A stretch of 18,073 nt of DNA from Desulfuromonadaceae bacterium UBA5613 (GTDB lineage Bacteria > Desulfobacterota > Desulfuromonadia > Desulfuromonadales > UBA2197), in NCBI GenBank assembly GCA_002424625.1, contig DIKR01000144.1, forward strand, positions 1 to 18,073, read 5' to 3'. Under the pieces are notes generated by a model. That model was given only the letters and a program-made list of their open reading frames with translations, was not told the DNA's origin and did not search any database. Position 1 is the first letter of the stretch, and each line of letters starts with the position of its first letter. The position numbers and the translations under genes are program-made. Below, piece after piece: positions 6,168 to 12,795 of the stretch.

Positions 6168-6216
6168 CTTTTTCCGCTACTGGTATATCATTACGAGATG
6201 AAAGTAGCGGAAAAAG
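6168..6216 (+). promoter_or_regulatory. 14-bp inverted repeat enclosing an extended -10 and the start codon
   Basis: CTTTTTCCGCTACT at 6168-6181 is the exact reverse complement of AGTAGCGGAAAAAG at 6203-6216, with a 21-nt spacer. The spacer and its edge hold a candidate extended -10 (TGGTATATC, 6181-6189) and the ATG at 6198. A start site about 7 bases after that -10 would give a nearly leaderless mRNA. The repeat could be a repressor operator clamping the promoter or, for longer transcripts, a hairpin with the start codon in the loop. Confidence 0.65.
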
Positions 6217-6551
6217 ACCCGGCCGTTCGTGGCCTGCTCGAAGAGGAATACCGAAGGTGTCAAGGGGTTCTGTCTGCCCTGGCGGAAAAAGCGGCCCATT
6301 GCCCCAAGGGCTCGCTGAACGTGCGCAAGAAGGCGTACAAGGGGAAAGAGTACGCCTATCACTACCTGGTGGCCCGCGACTGCGGCCGGGTGGTCAACCG
6401 GCACGTCTCGGCGGCGGAACTGCCGGAGTTGCAGCGTCAGCTCGAACAGCGCGACAAATATCGCAAGGAGATGCAGGTGTACCGCAAGCGTATTGCCTAC
6501 CTGGAAAAACTCCTGCAGATGCCAAAACGGACTGGCAAGTTCATGCCGTGA
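6198..6551 (+). CDS. Small coiled-coil protein, unknown function, paired with a nucleotidyltransferase fragment
   Basis: A 117-residue charged protein. The N-terminal half is helical. A central segment (PKGSLNVRKKAYKGKEYAYHYLVARDCGRVVNRHV, about residues 38-72) looks like a small beta-sheet domain, resembling PGSL-type short domains of unknown function found near mobile genes. The C-terminus is a probable coiled coil (LPELQRQLEQRDKYRKEMQVYRKRIAYLEKLL). It overlaps the next reading frame by GTGA, so the two were once translationally coupled. Its start codon lies between the arms of a 14-bp inverted repeat, suggesting tight control. By position it might be the antitoxin or regulatory partner of the nucleotidyltransferase, but that is inference. 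I do not name a family. Confidence 0.7.
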   Translation: MKVAEKDPAVRGLLEEEYRRCQGVLSALAEKAAHCPKGSLNVRKKAYKGKEYAYHYLVARDCGRVVNRHVSAAELPELQRQLEQRDKYRKEMQVYRKRIAYLEKLLQMPKRTGKFMP

Positions 6552-6763
6552 CGATTCTGCGCGCCGTTCACTTTCCGTCGCCGATCGGTGACCTGCTGCG
6601 CACCTTGAGCAAGGCCGGCTTCTTCGAGCGCTCCCTGCTCGTCGGCCGTTGGGTCCTGCCGATCTACCAGGAGTTGTACGGGGTACCTTATGCGCTTCGC
6701 ACTCTCGGGGTCACGTATAATTCACCGCCATCTCCTTATAACGATTATCTCCGGCCGCAATGA
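6548..6763 (+). pseudogene. Truncated nucleotidyltransferase (NTP_transf_8-like N-terminus)
   Basis: A GTG at 6548 overlaps the preceding stop codon and opens a 71-codon frame: FPSPIGDLLRTLSKAGFFERSLLVGRWVLPIYQELYGVPYALRT. This resembles the start of bacterial nucleotidyltransferases in which an LVGxW segment is followed by an LRTxDIDF catalytic motif. Here similarity ends at ALRTL, just before the expected catalytic DxD, and continues as unrelated sequence (GVTYNSPPSPYNDYLRPQ) to a stop. The gene therefore lacks its active site and most of its length. The break near 6705 is probably the edge of a later insertion or deletion that brought in the helicase gene. The family call comes from memory of the motif and is moderate. 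Confidence 0.65.
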
Positions 6764-6893
6764 TGGACCCTCCTCAAACCACTCTAGAGGAGAGTGCGCT
6801 GGCGGGGTTTCGCTGCCGTTTACAAAGACAATCAATTAATTTTTTTGCCGCAGAATGACGTAAACCAAGATGTGAACTTGCATAGCGAACCCG

Positions 6894-9257
6894 ATGACAA
6901 ACGCACAAGACAAAGTTTGCCCGTCATGCGAGACCCTCAAGGCTGAGAACCTCAGGTTTAAGGCCCTGTTGGCCCAGCACGGCATCGAATGGGAAGATCC
7001 CCCTCTCCCGGTAGAAGCCGTCGTCCCTCCAGCCAACAAACCCGCTGCTCGGCAATTTACCCCCGCAGAAAAGATCACACTGTTTAGGCGCCTGTTTCGA
7101 GGGCGGCAGGATGTTTATCCAGTCCGCTGGGAGTCTGCCAAGGGGAGGGCAGGCTATTCTCCCGCCTGCAGCAATGAGTGGCGGGCAGGCGTGTGTAACA
7201 AGCCAAGGGTCAAATGCAGCGATTGCGATCAACGCCTGCTGCTGCCGGTAACCGACCAAGTGATCTATGACCATCTGGCCGGCCACCTCACAATGGGGGT
7301 TTACCCGTTGCTGGCAGACGACACGTGTTGCTTCCTGGCTGCCGATTTTGATGATGCCGACTGGCGCGAGGACTCCCGAGCCTTCATGCAGTCCTCCAAG
7401 GAGCTGCACATACCTGCCGGTCTGGAAATATCACGCTCCGGTGAAGGCGCCCATGTTTGGATCTTCTTTGCCGAACCTGTCCCGGCTCATATGGCCAGGC
7501 AGCTTGGCGCCGCCCTGATCAGCTATACCTGCGACCGCACCCGCCAACTTTCCTTGTCCAGTTACGATCGACTGTTTCCCAACCAGGATACATTGCCCAA
7601 AGGTGGTTTCGGCAACTTGATTGCGCTCCCTTTGCAGAAACAACTGCGTGAACAGGGGCGCTCCGTCCTCGTTGACGAGAACTTCACTCCATATTCAGAT
7701 CAATGGGCCGTTCTGGCAGACATCCGGCCAATGCCTCGCCCTGAGCTGGAAAAGGCTATTCTGCGCGCCTCGGGAGGGCGCCACCCGCTCGACGTGGCCT
7801 TCGTGTCCGACGAGGATGAGCAAAAGCCCTGGATCCAGCCGGCACCGGTGACGAGTAAGATTGCCGGCCCCTTGCCCGACACGCTGACATTGGTGCTCGC
7901 GAACCAGATATTTGTCGCCAAGGCGGACTTGAGCCAAGCGTTGACCAATCGGCTCATTCGTCTGGCGGCCTTTCAAAACCCCGAGTTCTATAAGGCCCAA
8001 TCGATGCGGTTGCCGGTCTGGAACAAACCGCGCATCATCGGTTGCGCCGAGAATTTTCCTAAATTTATTGGTATTCCGAGGGGATGTTTGGATGCTGTGC
8101 TGGAATTGCTGGATAAAAACGGCATCCATCCAGTCATCGATGATAAGAGGGCTCCCGGCAGCAGGATTGCCGTCAAGTTTTCTGGAGCCTTGCGGAAGGA
8201 TCAGAAAGCTGCCGTTACGGCCATGCTCAAGCAGGATACCGGGGTTCTGTGTGCACCGACCGCCTTCGGCAAGACTGTCACGGCAGCCGCCTTGATCGCC
8301 CGACGCAAGGTCAGCACCCTGGTGCTGGTGCATCGCACTGAACTCCTCCGCCAGTGGCAGGAGCGGCTCACCACTTTTCTCGATCTGCCCAAGGGAATGC
8401 CGGGGTTGATTGGCGGCGGCAAGAAAAAGCCGACCGGTAAGATCGACATCGCCGTGATGCAGTCACTCTCGCGGCACGACGAGCTTCAGCCCCTGCTCGA
8501 CAATTATGGGCAGATCATCGTCGATGAGTGCCACCACTTGTCCGCATTCTCCTTCGAGGCCATCCTCAAACAGGCGAAAGCCAAATTTATCATCGGCCTG
8601 ACGGCGACACCAATCCGGCGTGACGGGCACCATCCGATCATCTTCATGCAATGTGGGCCGATCATGCACAAGGCCGGGAAAGCTGATGGTGCCCCCTCTC
8701 TGCAGGAAGTTTGGCTGCAGTCCCTGCCCGCGCCGAATATCCCCCAGGCCGCCGGTATTCAGGATGTGTTTCGGATCCTCGCCAACGATCCCCCGCGCAA
8801 CCATCGTATTGCCAAGGATATCCTTGCCGCCTACAACGAAGGTCGCAAGCTCATTGTTCTGACTGAACGCACTGAACACTTGGAGTTGCTGCGCGAGGCT
8901 CTGGACCCGAATATCAATAACTGCTTTGTGTTGCACGGGCGGATGGCAAAAAAGCAGCGAGCTGCCATCTTTGCAGAGCTTGCCGCTCTCGACGACGCGA
9001 CGCCGAGGGTGCTTCTTGCCATAGGGCGCCTTATCGGCGAAGGGTTCGATCACCCCCCGCTGGATACCCTCGTGTTAGCCATGCCGATATCCTGGAAGGG
9101 GACCTTGCAGCAGTACGCCGGACGACTGCATCGAGAGCATGCCGACAAAAAGGATGTGCGCATTTACGATTACGTCGATGACCAACTGCAGCTTGCTCGC
9201 ATGTGGGACAAGCGGCAACGCGGCTACCGCTCCATGGGGTACCGGATCAGGAGTTGA
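6894..9257 (+). CDS. TOTE-type conflict protein: archaeo-eukaryotic primase domain fused to SF2 helicase
   Basis: A 787-residue fusion. Residues 8-30 form a CxxC-containing coiled coil (CPSCETLKAENLRFKALL). Residues about 62-290 match the archaeo-eukaryotic primase domain of TOTE conflict systems: FRGRQDVYPVRWE, a Cys cluster (C92, C101, C108, C111), the metal-binding pair in LAADFDD (D151, D153), SGEGAHVW (182-189) and YDRLFPNQDTLPKGGFGNLIALPLQ. Residues about 340-430 are a linker domain (AFQNPEFYKAQSMRLPVW). Residues about 430-787 are a superfamily 2 helicase with APTAFGKT (454-461), DECHH (544-548), TATP (570-573) and QYAGRLHR (740-747). Both enzyme halves look intact. Such proteins are proposed to act in anti-phage or anti-plasmid conflict by remodelling or copying invader nucleic acid; activity here is not shown. 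The usual larger TOTE gene neighbourhood is absent. A weak ribosome-binding site precedes the ATG. Confidence 0.9.
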   Translation: MTNAQDKVCPSCETLKAENLRFKALLAQHGIEWEDPPLPVEAVVPPANKPAARQFTPAEKITLFRRLFRGRQDVYPVRWESAKGRAGYSPACSNEWRAGVCNKPRVKCSDCDQRLLLPVTDQVIYDHLAGHLTMGVYPLLADDTCCFLAADFDDADWREDSRAFMQSSKELHIPAGLEISRSGEGAHVWIFFAEPVPAHMARQLGAALISYTCDRTRQLSLSSYDRLFPNQDTLPKGGFGNLIALPLQKQLREQGRSVLVDENFTPYSDQWAVLADIRPMPRPELEKAILRASGGRHPLDVAFVSDEDEQKPWIQPAPVTSKIAGPLPDTLTLVLANQIFVAKADLSQALTNRLIRLAAFQNPEFYKAQSMRLPVWNKPRIIGCAENFPKFIGIPRGCLDAVLELLDKNGIHPVIDDKRAPGSRIAVKFSGALRKDQKAAVTAMLKQDTGVLCAPTAFGKTVTAAALIARRKVSTLVLVHRTELLRQWQERLTTFLDLPKGMPGLIGGGKKKPTGKIDIAVMQSLSRHDELQPLLDNYGQIIVDECHHLSAFSFEAILKQAKAKFIIGLTATPIRRDGHHPIIFMQCGPIMHKAGKADGAPSLQEVWLQSLPAPNIPQAAGIQDVFRILANDPPRNHRIAKDILAAYNEGRKLIVLTERTEHLELLREALDPNINNCFVLHGRMAKKQRAAIFAELAALDDATPRVLLAIGRLIGEGFDHPPLDTLVLAMPISWKGTLQQYAGRLHREHADKKDVRIYDYVDDQLQLARMWDKRQRGYRSMGYRIRS

Positions 9258-9297
9258 GGTTCGTCCCGTGCTTTGGTCAGAGATTTCCTTCGCGTTG

Positions 9298-9582
9298 CTA
9301 AGCACTACGCCATGATTCCGGGGGCAGGAAGGTAACTTTAAGCCCGAATGGGGCAGCAATTTTCTCCAGCGTGGCCAAGGTTGGGTTACCCGAACCATTC
9401 TCAAATTCTGACAAGATCCGGGGCGAGACGTCGGCGACCTTCTTCGCGTAGTCTTTCTGGGTCATGCCCAGGATCTTGCGCATCTGCCGAGTGGCCTCGC
9501 GAATCCCGATGGTCCCTTTTGCCAAGCCAAGGTATAGGTTCTCCTTCATCTCGGCCATTTCCTGGTTGTTTGGTCGCTTCAT
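9298..9582 (-). CDS. XRE-family antitoxin or regulator paired with the second HipA
   Basis: A 94-residue protein. An N-terminal helical stretch (MKRPNNQEMAEMKENLYLGL) precedes an HTH_3 domain (about residues 26-80: GIREATRQMRKILGMTQKDYAKKVADVSPRILSEFENGSGNPTLATLEKIAAPFGL). The ATG at 9582 overlaps the upstream kinase stop codon as ATGA and has GGGGAG 8 bases before it, which strongly supports translational coupling. A longer frame back to 9648 would overlap the kinase coding region and is not preferred. The HTH fold and coupling make it the HipB-equivalent antitoxin, although it is encoded after the toxin. It may bind the four TTCACT-type operators upstream of the operon. Confidence 0.88.
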   Translation of the reverse strand: MKRPNNQEMAEMKENLYLGLAKGTIGIREATRQMRKILGMTQKDYAKKVADVSPRILSEFENGSGNPTLATLEKIAAPFGLKVTFLPPESWRSA

Positions 9583-10883
9583 GCTGTTCTCCCCGACACT
9601 CCTCCAGGCTGAATTGCTTGTAGTCCGTCTGCGACATCGCCAATCCACCTGGCCAATCTTTCAATAACGTCGTCGTCAACCTGACATTCGCGCATGACCT
9701 TGGGCAGTTGCCTGACCTTGCCGCTCAGGGCGGCAAGCCAACCCCTCGTGGCAGTCGGGTCGAGAGCATATTGGAGCTTTTCGCAAACAGCTCCCCACTC
9801 AGGTTGGCTTCCCGGACGTTCGTCTTCCCATCGGCAGACGCGGTTGATCCCCTCGGGGTCGAGGAACATCGGGGCGAAATCAAACAGCGGAGAGAGCGCG
9901 GTCTCGGCTCCAATCCTTAAAATCGCTGTGTTGCGCCCATGGTTGTCGGTGTTGCGCAGCGCCAGATTCAAGACATCCCTGAGCAGGTACTCGCGAAGCT
10001 CTCGTGCCGGATCGCTAGCAAACTTGGCCAGGGCCCTGCAAAAGACATCGTGTCGAGTGGTCGCACCATATCCCGGGATGTTCGCCAGCGCGTACAGGCT
10101 GTGCATCCCGAAACGTGCGACGCGCCCATCGATGACCGCTCGGTCAAAGCGAGGGACGAACAAAGTCCCGTCCTGATAAATCAGCGGAGCCCCTGTGCGC
10201 ACGCCAAATCTCCGGGCGACTTCCAGGTATGGGGCCTCGTTGCGCAATATCTGCTGATTGCGTGGATCGGTGCGACTGCCGCGTGGGAACTTGACGAGCC
10301 AGAATTTGCTCGCCTGATTGTCCGGCAAAGCACCTTCCGCATGGAACATACCGTTGGCATCTTCAGCGAGCAGATACTTCGGTGCTTCGCCTTGGACGCT
10401 GGAAGCCCCCGCCACGTGAGCCCCACGCTCTGCGGCGTATTCGAGAAAATCTTCGCGTTGCTCGATGATATCCCCGCGTGGAAAACCGATTTTCATTTGC
10501 TCAGACGGGGGTTGGGGTACGGCTTCGGCAATCCTTAGATTGCCCGGTGGGCAGCCCGCTCCTTTGACGAGAAGATGCCAGTCCACATGGTGGCCATCTT
10601 TGTCAACTTGCATCCTTCTGAGCCATGCGCGTCTGCCGGCGCCACTGGGCAGGAGGTCAATCAGAAAGGGGGGCCAGTCCTCAAAACGAAAAAGTTCGAA
10701 GCCAACAGTCAGTCCAGGAACGAGTTCCGCGTCATTGTCGTTGAGGTGTTCGACGGCATACTCAGTTTCATATTGCAGGCGGCTTGCTCCCTCGATTCCC
10801 CGCGCAAGCGTATTTGGGTAGGGCTCAAACGTGGCGGCGGTTTGCCAGCGACCATTGAGGAATATCTCGATATGACAATTCAT
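9579..10883 (-). CDS. HipA-family kinase toxin, divergent type
   Basis: A 434-residue HipA-like kinase, only distantly similar to the HipA at 4009-5274. LLPSGAGRR (77-85) stands where the other protein has LLPEG. SSVQGEAPK (161-169) is the glycine-rich loop equivalent. KFWLVKFPRG (193-202) holds the presumed ATP-binding lysine, and FVPRFDR (242-248) is the conserved core strand. LALRNTDNHGRN (307-318) is the catalytic loop with the Asp, and LSPLFDFAP (330-338) has the metal-binding Asp. All key residues appear intact, so it may be active. The ATG at 10883 is preferred because two operator copies lie between it and a GTG at 10934; neither has a clear ribosome-binding site. The toxin gene precedes the HTH gene, the reverse of classical hipBA. 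The substrate is unknown. Confidence 0.9.
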   Translation of the reverse strand: MNCHIEIFLNGRWQTAATFEPYPNTLARGIEGASRLQYETEYAVEHLNDNDAELVPGLTVGFELFRFEDWPPFLIDLLPSGAGRRAWLRRMQVDKDGHHVDWHLLVKGAGCPPGNLRIAEAVPQPPSEQMKIGFPRGDIIEQREDFLEYAAERGAHVAGASSVQGEAPKYLLAEDANGMFHAEGALPDNQASKFWLVKFPRGSRTDPRNQQILRNEAPYLEVARRFGVRTGAPLIYQDGTLFVPRFDRAVIDGRVARFGMHSLYALANIPGYGATTRHDVFCRALAKFASDPARELREYLLRDVLNLALRNTDNHGRNTAILRIGAETALSPLFDFAPMFLDPEGINRVCRWEDERPGSQPEWGAVCEKLQYALDPTATRGWLAALSGKVRQLPKVMRECQVDDDVIERLARWIGDVADGLQAIQPGGVSGRTA

Positions 10884-10887
10884 TTGA

Positions 10888-11038
10888 TTCACTATAATGG
10901 TTTTATAAAGACTTTTTTTGCCATTTTGATTCACTTTAATGATTTATTATCTTTATTTTGCCTATGCATAAAAAGCAGTCGGTTCACTATAGTGTATATA
11001 ATATGAGTTACATGCAAGTAAATTTTCACTTTAGTGAA
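10888..11038 (-). promoter_or_regulatory. Second hip operon promoter with four helically phased operators
   Basis: Four copies of TTCACTNTARTGAA occur at 10888-10901, 10930-10943, 10983-10996 and 11025-11038. The last is a perfect TTCACT/AGTGAA inverted repeat. Start-to-start distances are 42, 53 and 42 bp, close to 4, 5 and 4 helical turns. On the minus strand, TTTACT (11017-11022) and TATATA (10995-11000, 16-bp spacer) form a candidate promoter between the two upstream copies. The two downstream copies lie in the leader. Confidence 0.75.
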
Positions 11039-11043
11039 CTTGG

Positions 11044-12312
11044 CTACTTGGATGCCGCCACTTTGGCGGCTTTTCCCCTGGGTTTGGTGATGGTCTTCAG
11101 CCGTTTTTCCCACCCCGCTAGAGCCGCCTGTTTCTCCTTGGCATAATCGTGCCGGTTGTAGACGGCGACGATGCCTCTGGTCTTGTGACCCAAGATGGCA
11201 TCAATGACCTCGTTTGACTGTCCCATCTCCGCCATCTGGGTCGCGCAGGTTCTGCGCAGATCGTGTGGGGTGAAGTGGGCCAACTCCAGTTTTTTGTCTT
11301 CGGCAACCTCAGCTTTCGCAGGGGTTGAGTTGTCAGCTTTAGCTCTGGCAGCGCGTTGCCGGGTGTATCCTTTCAAGTTCCGCCGTAGGGCATGAGCTAT
11401 CGCATTTTCTTCAATCGGCTTTTCTTTATCATCCTCCCCAGGGCGAGGCGAAGGGAAAGCATAGCCTGCCGGCTTGCCGATAAGTTGCTTTGCCGTTTTG
11501 GTTAGAAATACGCGATGGGGCAGGCTGTTCTTGCTGCGTTTGGCGGGAATCTCCCACCAGTCACCGTTAATTTCTCGGGCATGCATGCCAATGACTTCGC
11601 CAGGTCTGGCGCCGGTCACCAGGATAAGCCGCAAAGCTCGCTTGATCTCCTCAGACATGCCGGTTTTATCCAACTCTTGCCAGAACGTCTTGATCTCTCT
11701 AGCGGTCAATACGCGGTCACGGGTGCTTTTCTGTGGGAGAGCCCGCACCCCAGTACATGGGTTGAATTCGAGAATGTCTCGTTCAAGGGCGAAGGAAAAC
11801 ATCCGTCTGAGAACCTCGAAAACATTCCGTGCTTGCCCGGGGGCGCCCCGTTCAATGATGCCTTCGAGGAGCAGTACAATATCGCGCCGGCGGATATCTT
11901 CGGCCTTGAAAGAACCAAGAAAGGGCAAAACATCCTTGTCGAGGCAGTACTCATCCTTTTGCCAGGTCTTCTTGTTCGGCCTGGAGTGCTTCTTCATGTA
12001 ATCGTCGGCGAGGTCGGTCACGGTCGGTGCCCGGCGTCGAGTTTCTTCCTCCTCGGAAGCCACTGCGGCGGGATCTATCCCCTTGCCGACCAGTCTCCTT
12101 GCGTCGATATGTTTGTCGCGAGCGTCGGCAAGGGTTACGTCAGGGTAGCTGCCAAGGTTGAGCTCTTTACGTTTCGCGCCGAGCGTGTAAATGTAAAGCC
12201 AGGTCTTGACGCCGGATGGCATGACGCGGATGGTGAAACCGTCGACTTCACGCCGGTAGAATTTCTTCTCAGCAGGTTTCAGGTGCCTGATGAAAGTATC
12301 CGTAAATCGCAT
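11044..12312 (-). CDS. int: P4-type tyrosine recombinase (island integrase)
   Basis: A 422-residue integrase. The N-terminal arm-binding domain (DUF4102 type) includes FYRREVDGFTIRVMPSGVKTW. A SAM-like core-binding domain spans about 98-190. The catalytic domain has TGARPGEV (Arg236), HDLRRT (His350, Arg353), LGHKTRG (His376) and VYNRHDY (Tyr385 nucleophile). A polar insertion of about 50 residues (290-340) precedes the HxxR box. All catalytic residues are present and the length is typical. The ATG at 12312 is chosen because MRFTDTFIRHLKP is the usual family start; a longer frame to 12393 would run into the repeats upstream. It lies beside the tRNA-Ala attachment site and reads inward, as island integrases do. 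Its stop codon lies 6 bases from the operators of the second hip operon. Confidence 0.95.
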   Translation of the reverse strand: MRFTDTFIRHLKPAEKKFYRREVDGFTIRVMPSGVKTWLYIYTLGAKRKELNLGSYPDVTLADARDKHIDARRLVGKGIDPAAVASEEEETRRRAPTVTDLADDYMKKHSRPNKKTWQKDEYCLDKDVLPFLGSFKAEDIRRRDIVLLLEGIIERGAPGQARNVFEVLRRMFSFALERDILEFNPCTGVRALPQKSTRDRVLTAREIKTFWQELDKTGMSEEIKRALRLILVTGARPGEVIGMHAREINGDWWEIPAKRSKNSLPHRVFLTKTAKQLIGKPAGYAFPSPRPGEDDKEKPIEENAIAHALRRNLKGYTRQRAARAKADNSTPAKAEVAEDKKLELAHFTPHDLRRTCATQMAEMGQSNEVIDAILGHKTRGIVAVYNRHDYAKEKQAALAGWEKRLKTITKPRGKAAKVAASK

Positions 12313-12324
12313 GACAAAAACCCC

Positions 12325-12348
12325 CGTGCAACCTCTCGTGCAACCTCT
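12325..12348. repeat. Tandem 12-bp repeat, candidate integrase arm-type sites
   Basis: CGTGCAACCTCT occurs twice back to back at 12325-12336 and 12337-12348, just upstream of the integrase start. Tandem direct repeats beside int and att are typical of arm-type sites bound by the N-terminal domain of P4-like integrases. Binding is inferred. Confidence 0.5.
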
Positions 12349-12391
12349 GTGTGCCGTACTGCAATGAAAGATTCCGGAACGTCGTGGAACC

Positions 12392-12421
12392 ATATTCTCG
12401 CAAAAAACATATCAATGTCAA
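12392..12421 (-). promoter_or_regulatory. Integrase promoter
   Basis: The minus strand carries TTGACA (12416-12421) and GAATAT (12392-12397) separated by 18 bp, about 80 bases before the int start codon. The -35 is a perfect consensus match. The arm-type repeats lie in the leader, so integrase may repress itself. Confidence 0.6.
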
Positions 12422-12487
12422 CATGTTATATCGATAGACAAAAGCAAATCGAAACACTTCTGGGCACGTGGAAACATGGAAAAATTA

Positions 12488-12535
12488 GCGTTCGCAACGC
12501 ATAGGCCAGGGGTTCGATCCCCCTCGGCTCCACCA
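12488..12535 (+). other. Attachment site: 3' part of tRNA-Ala(CGC)
   Basis: The sequence folds as the 3' half of a tRNA. Anticodon loop TTCGCAA is at 12491-12497 (anticodon CGC), stem CGCAT follows, variable loop AGGCC is at 12503-12507, and T arm AGGGG-TTCGATC-CCCCT is at 12508-12524. The acceptor strand CGGCTCC is at 12525-12531, then A73 and encoded CCA to 12535. U70 with A73 fits the alanine identity pair G3-U70. The 5' half is absent: sequence left of about 12488 no longer pairs with the anticodon stem. A partial tRNA beside a P4-type integrase is the usual signature of attL or attR of an integrated island. No second copy is in the window. Confidence 0.85.
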
Positions 12536-12543
12536 ATAAAAAC

Positions 12544-12580
12544 AAGAGGTTAGCGAGATCTCGCTGGCCTCTTTTTTCTT
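12544..12580 (+). terminator. Rho-independent terminator after the tRNA-Ala 3' end
   Basis: A 14-bp stem (AAGAGG, two G-U pairs, AGCGAG paired with CTCGCT and CCTCTT) with a 2-nt apex is followed by TTTTTTCTT. It is probably the original terminator of the tRNA gene, preserved beyond the attachment site. Confidence 0.8.
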
Positions 12581-12591
12581 GTCTTTGATTT

Positions 12592-12614
12592 GTGGTGACT
12601 TTGGTGGTGACTTT
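12592..12614. repeat. Direct repeats at 12-bp period right of the attachment site
   Basis: GTGGTGACTTT occurs at 12592-12602 and 12604-12614, with a degenerate copy (GCGGTGACCT) near 12632. They mirror the tandem repeats on the other side of the tRNA fragment but differ in sequence, so they may be arm sites for a different integrase. Apart from these and the terminator, nothing is recognised between 12536 and 12795 except a short GGCC-ended inverted repeat near 12740. Confidence 0.45.
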
Positions 12615-12795
12615 TTGTTGCGGAAATTCTTGCGGTGACCTCATCAGGTCGTCGTCGAACCCCTGGAAGTTAACGTCGGACTAAGCACAGCAGACTGAAC
12701 ATACCTTGCCCCGCCACCACGACGGAGGAAAAAGCCGGCCAACTTGACCGGCCTGGAGGGCACCCACACGAAGATCGTGGAGAAGGAGTGCGAGT

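Noticed and set aside
8463..9053. A 196-codon minus-strand frame
   Set aside because: It lies wholly opposite the helicase domain with intact motifs and has no convincing motif of its own.
9939..10538. A 199-codon + strand frame
   Set aside because: It is antisense to the HipA-like kinase, whose catalytic motifs are clear.
11515..12504. A 329-codon open frame on the + strand
   Set aside because: It is antisense to the intact tyrosine integrase, runs through its promoter and tRNA fragment, and shows no protein motif.
12426..12644. Minus-strand frame with RGIEPLAYALRT
   Set aside because: This peptide is the known false product of reading a tRNA gene backwards; it covers the tRNA-Ala fragment and its terminator.
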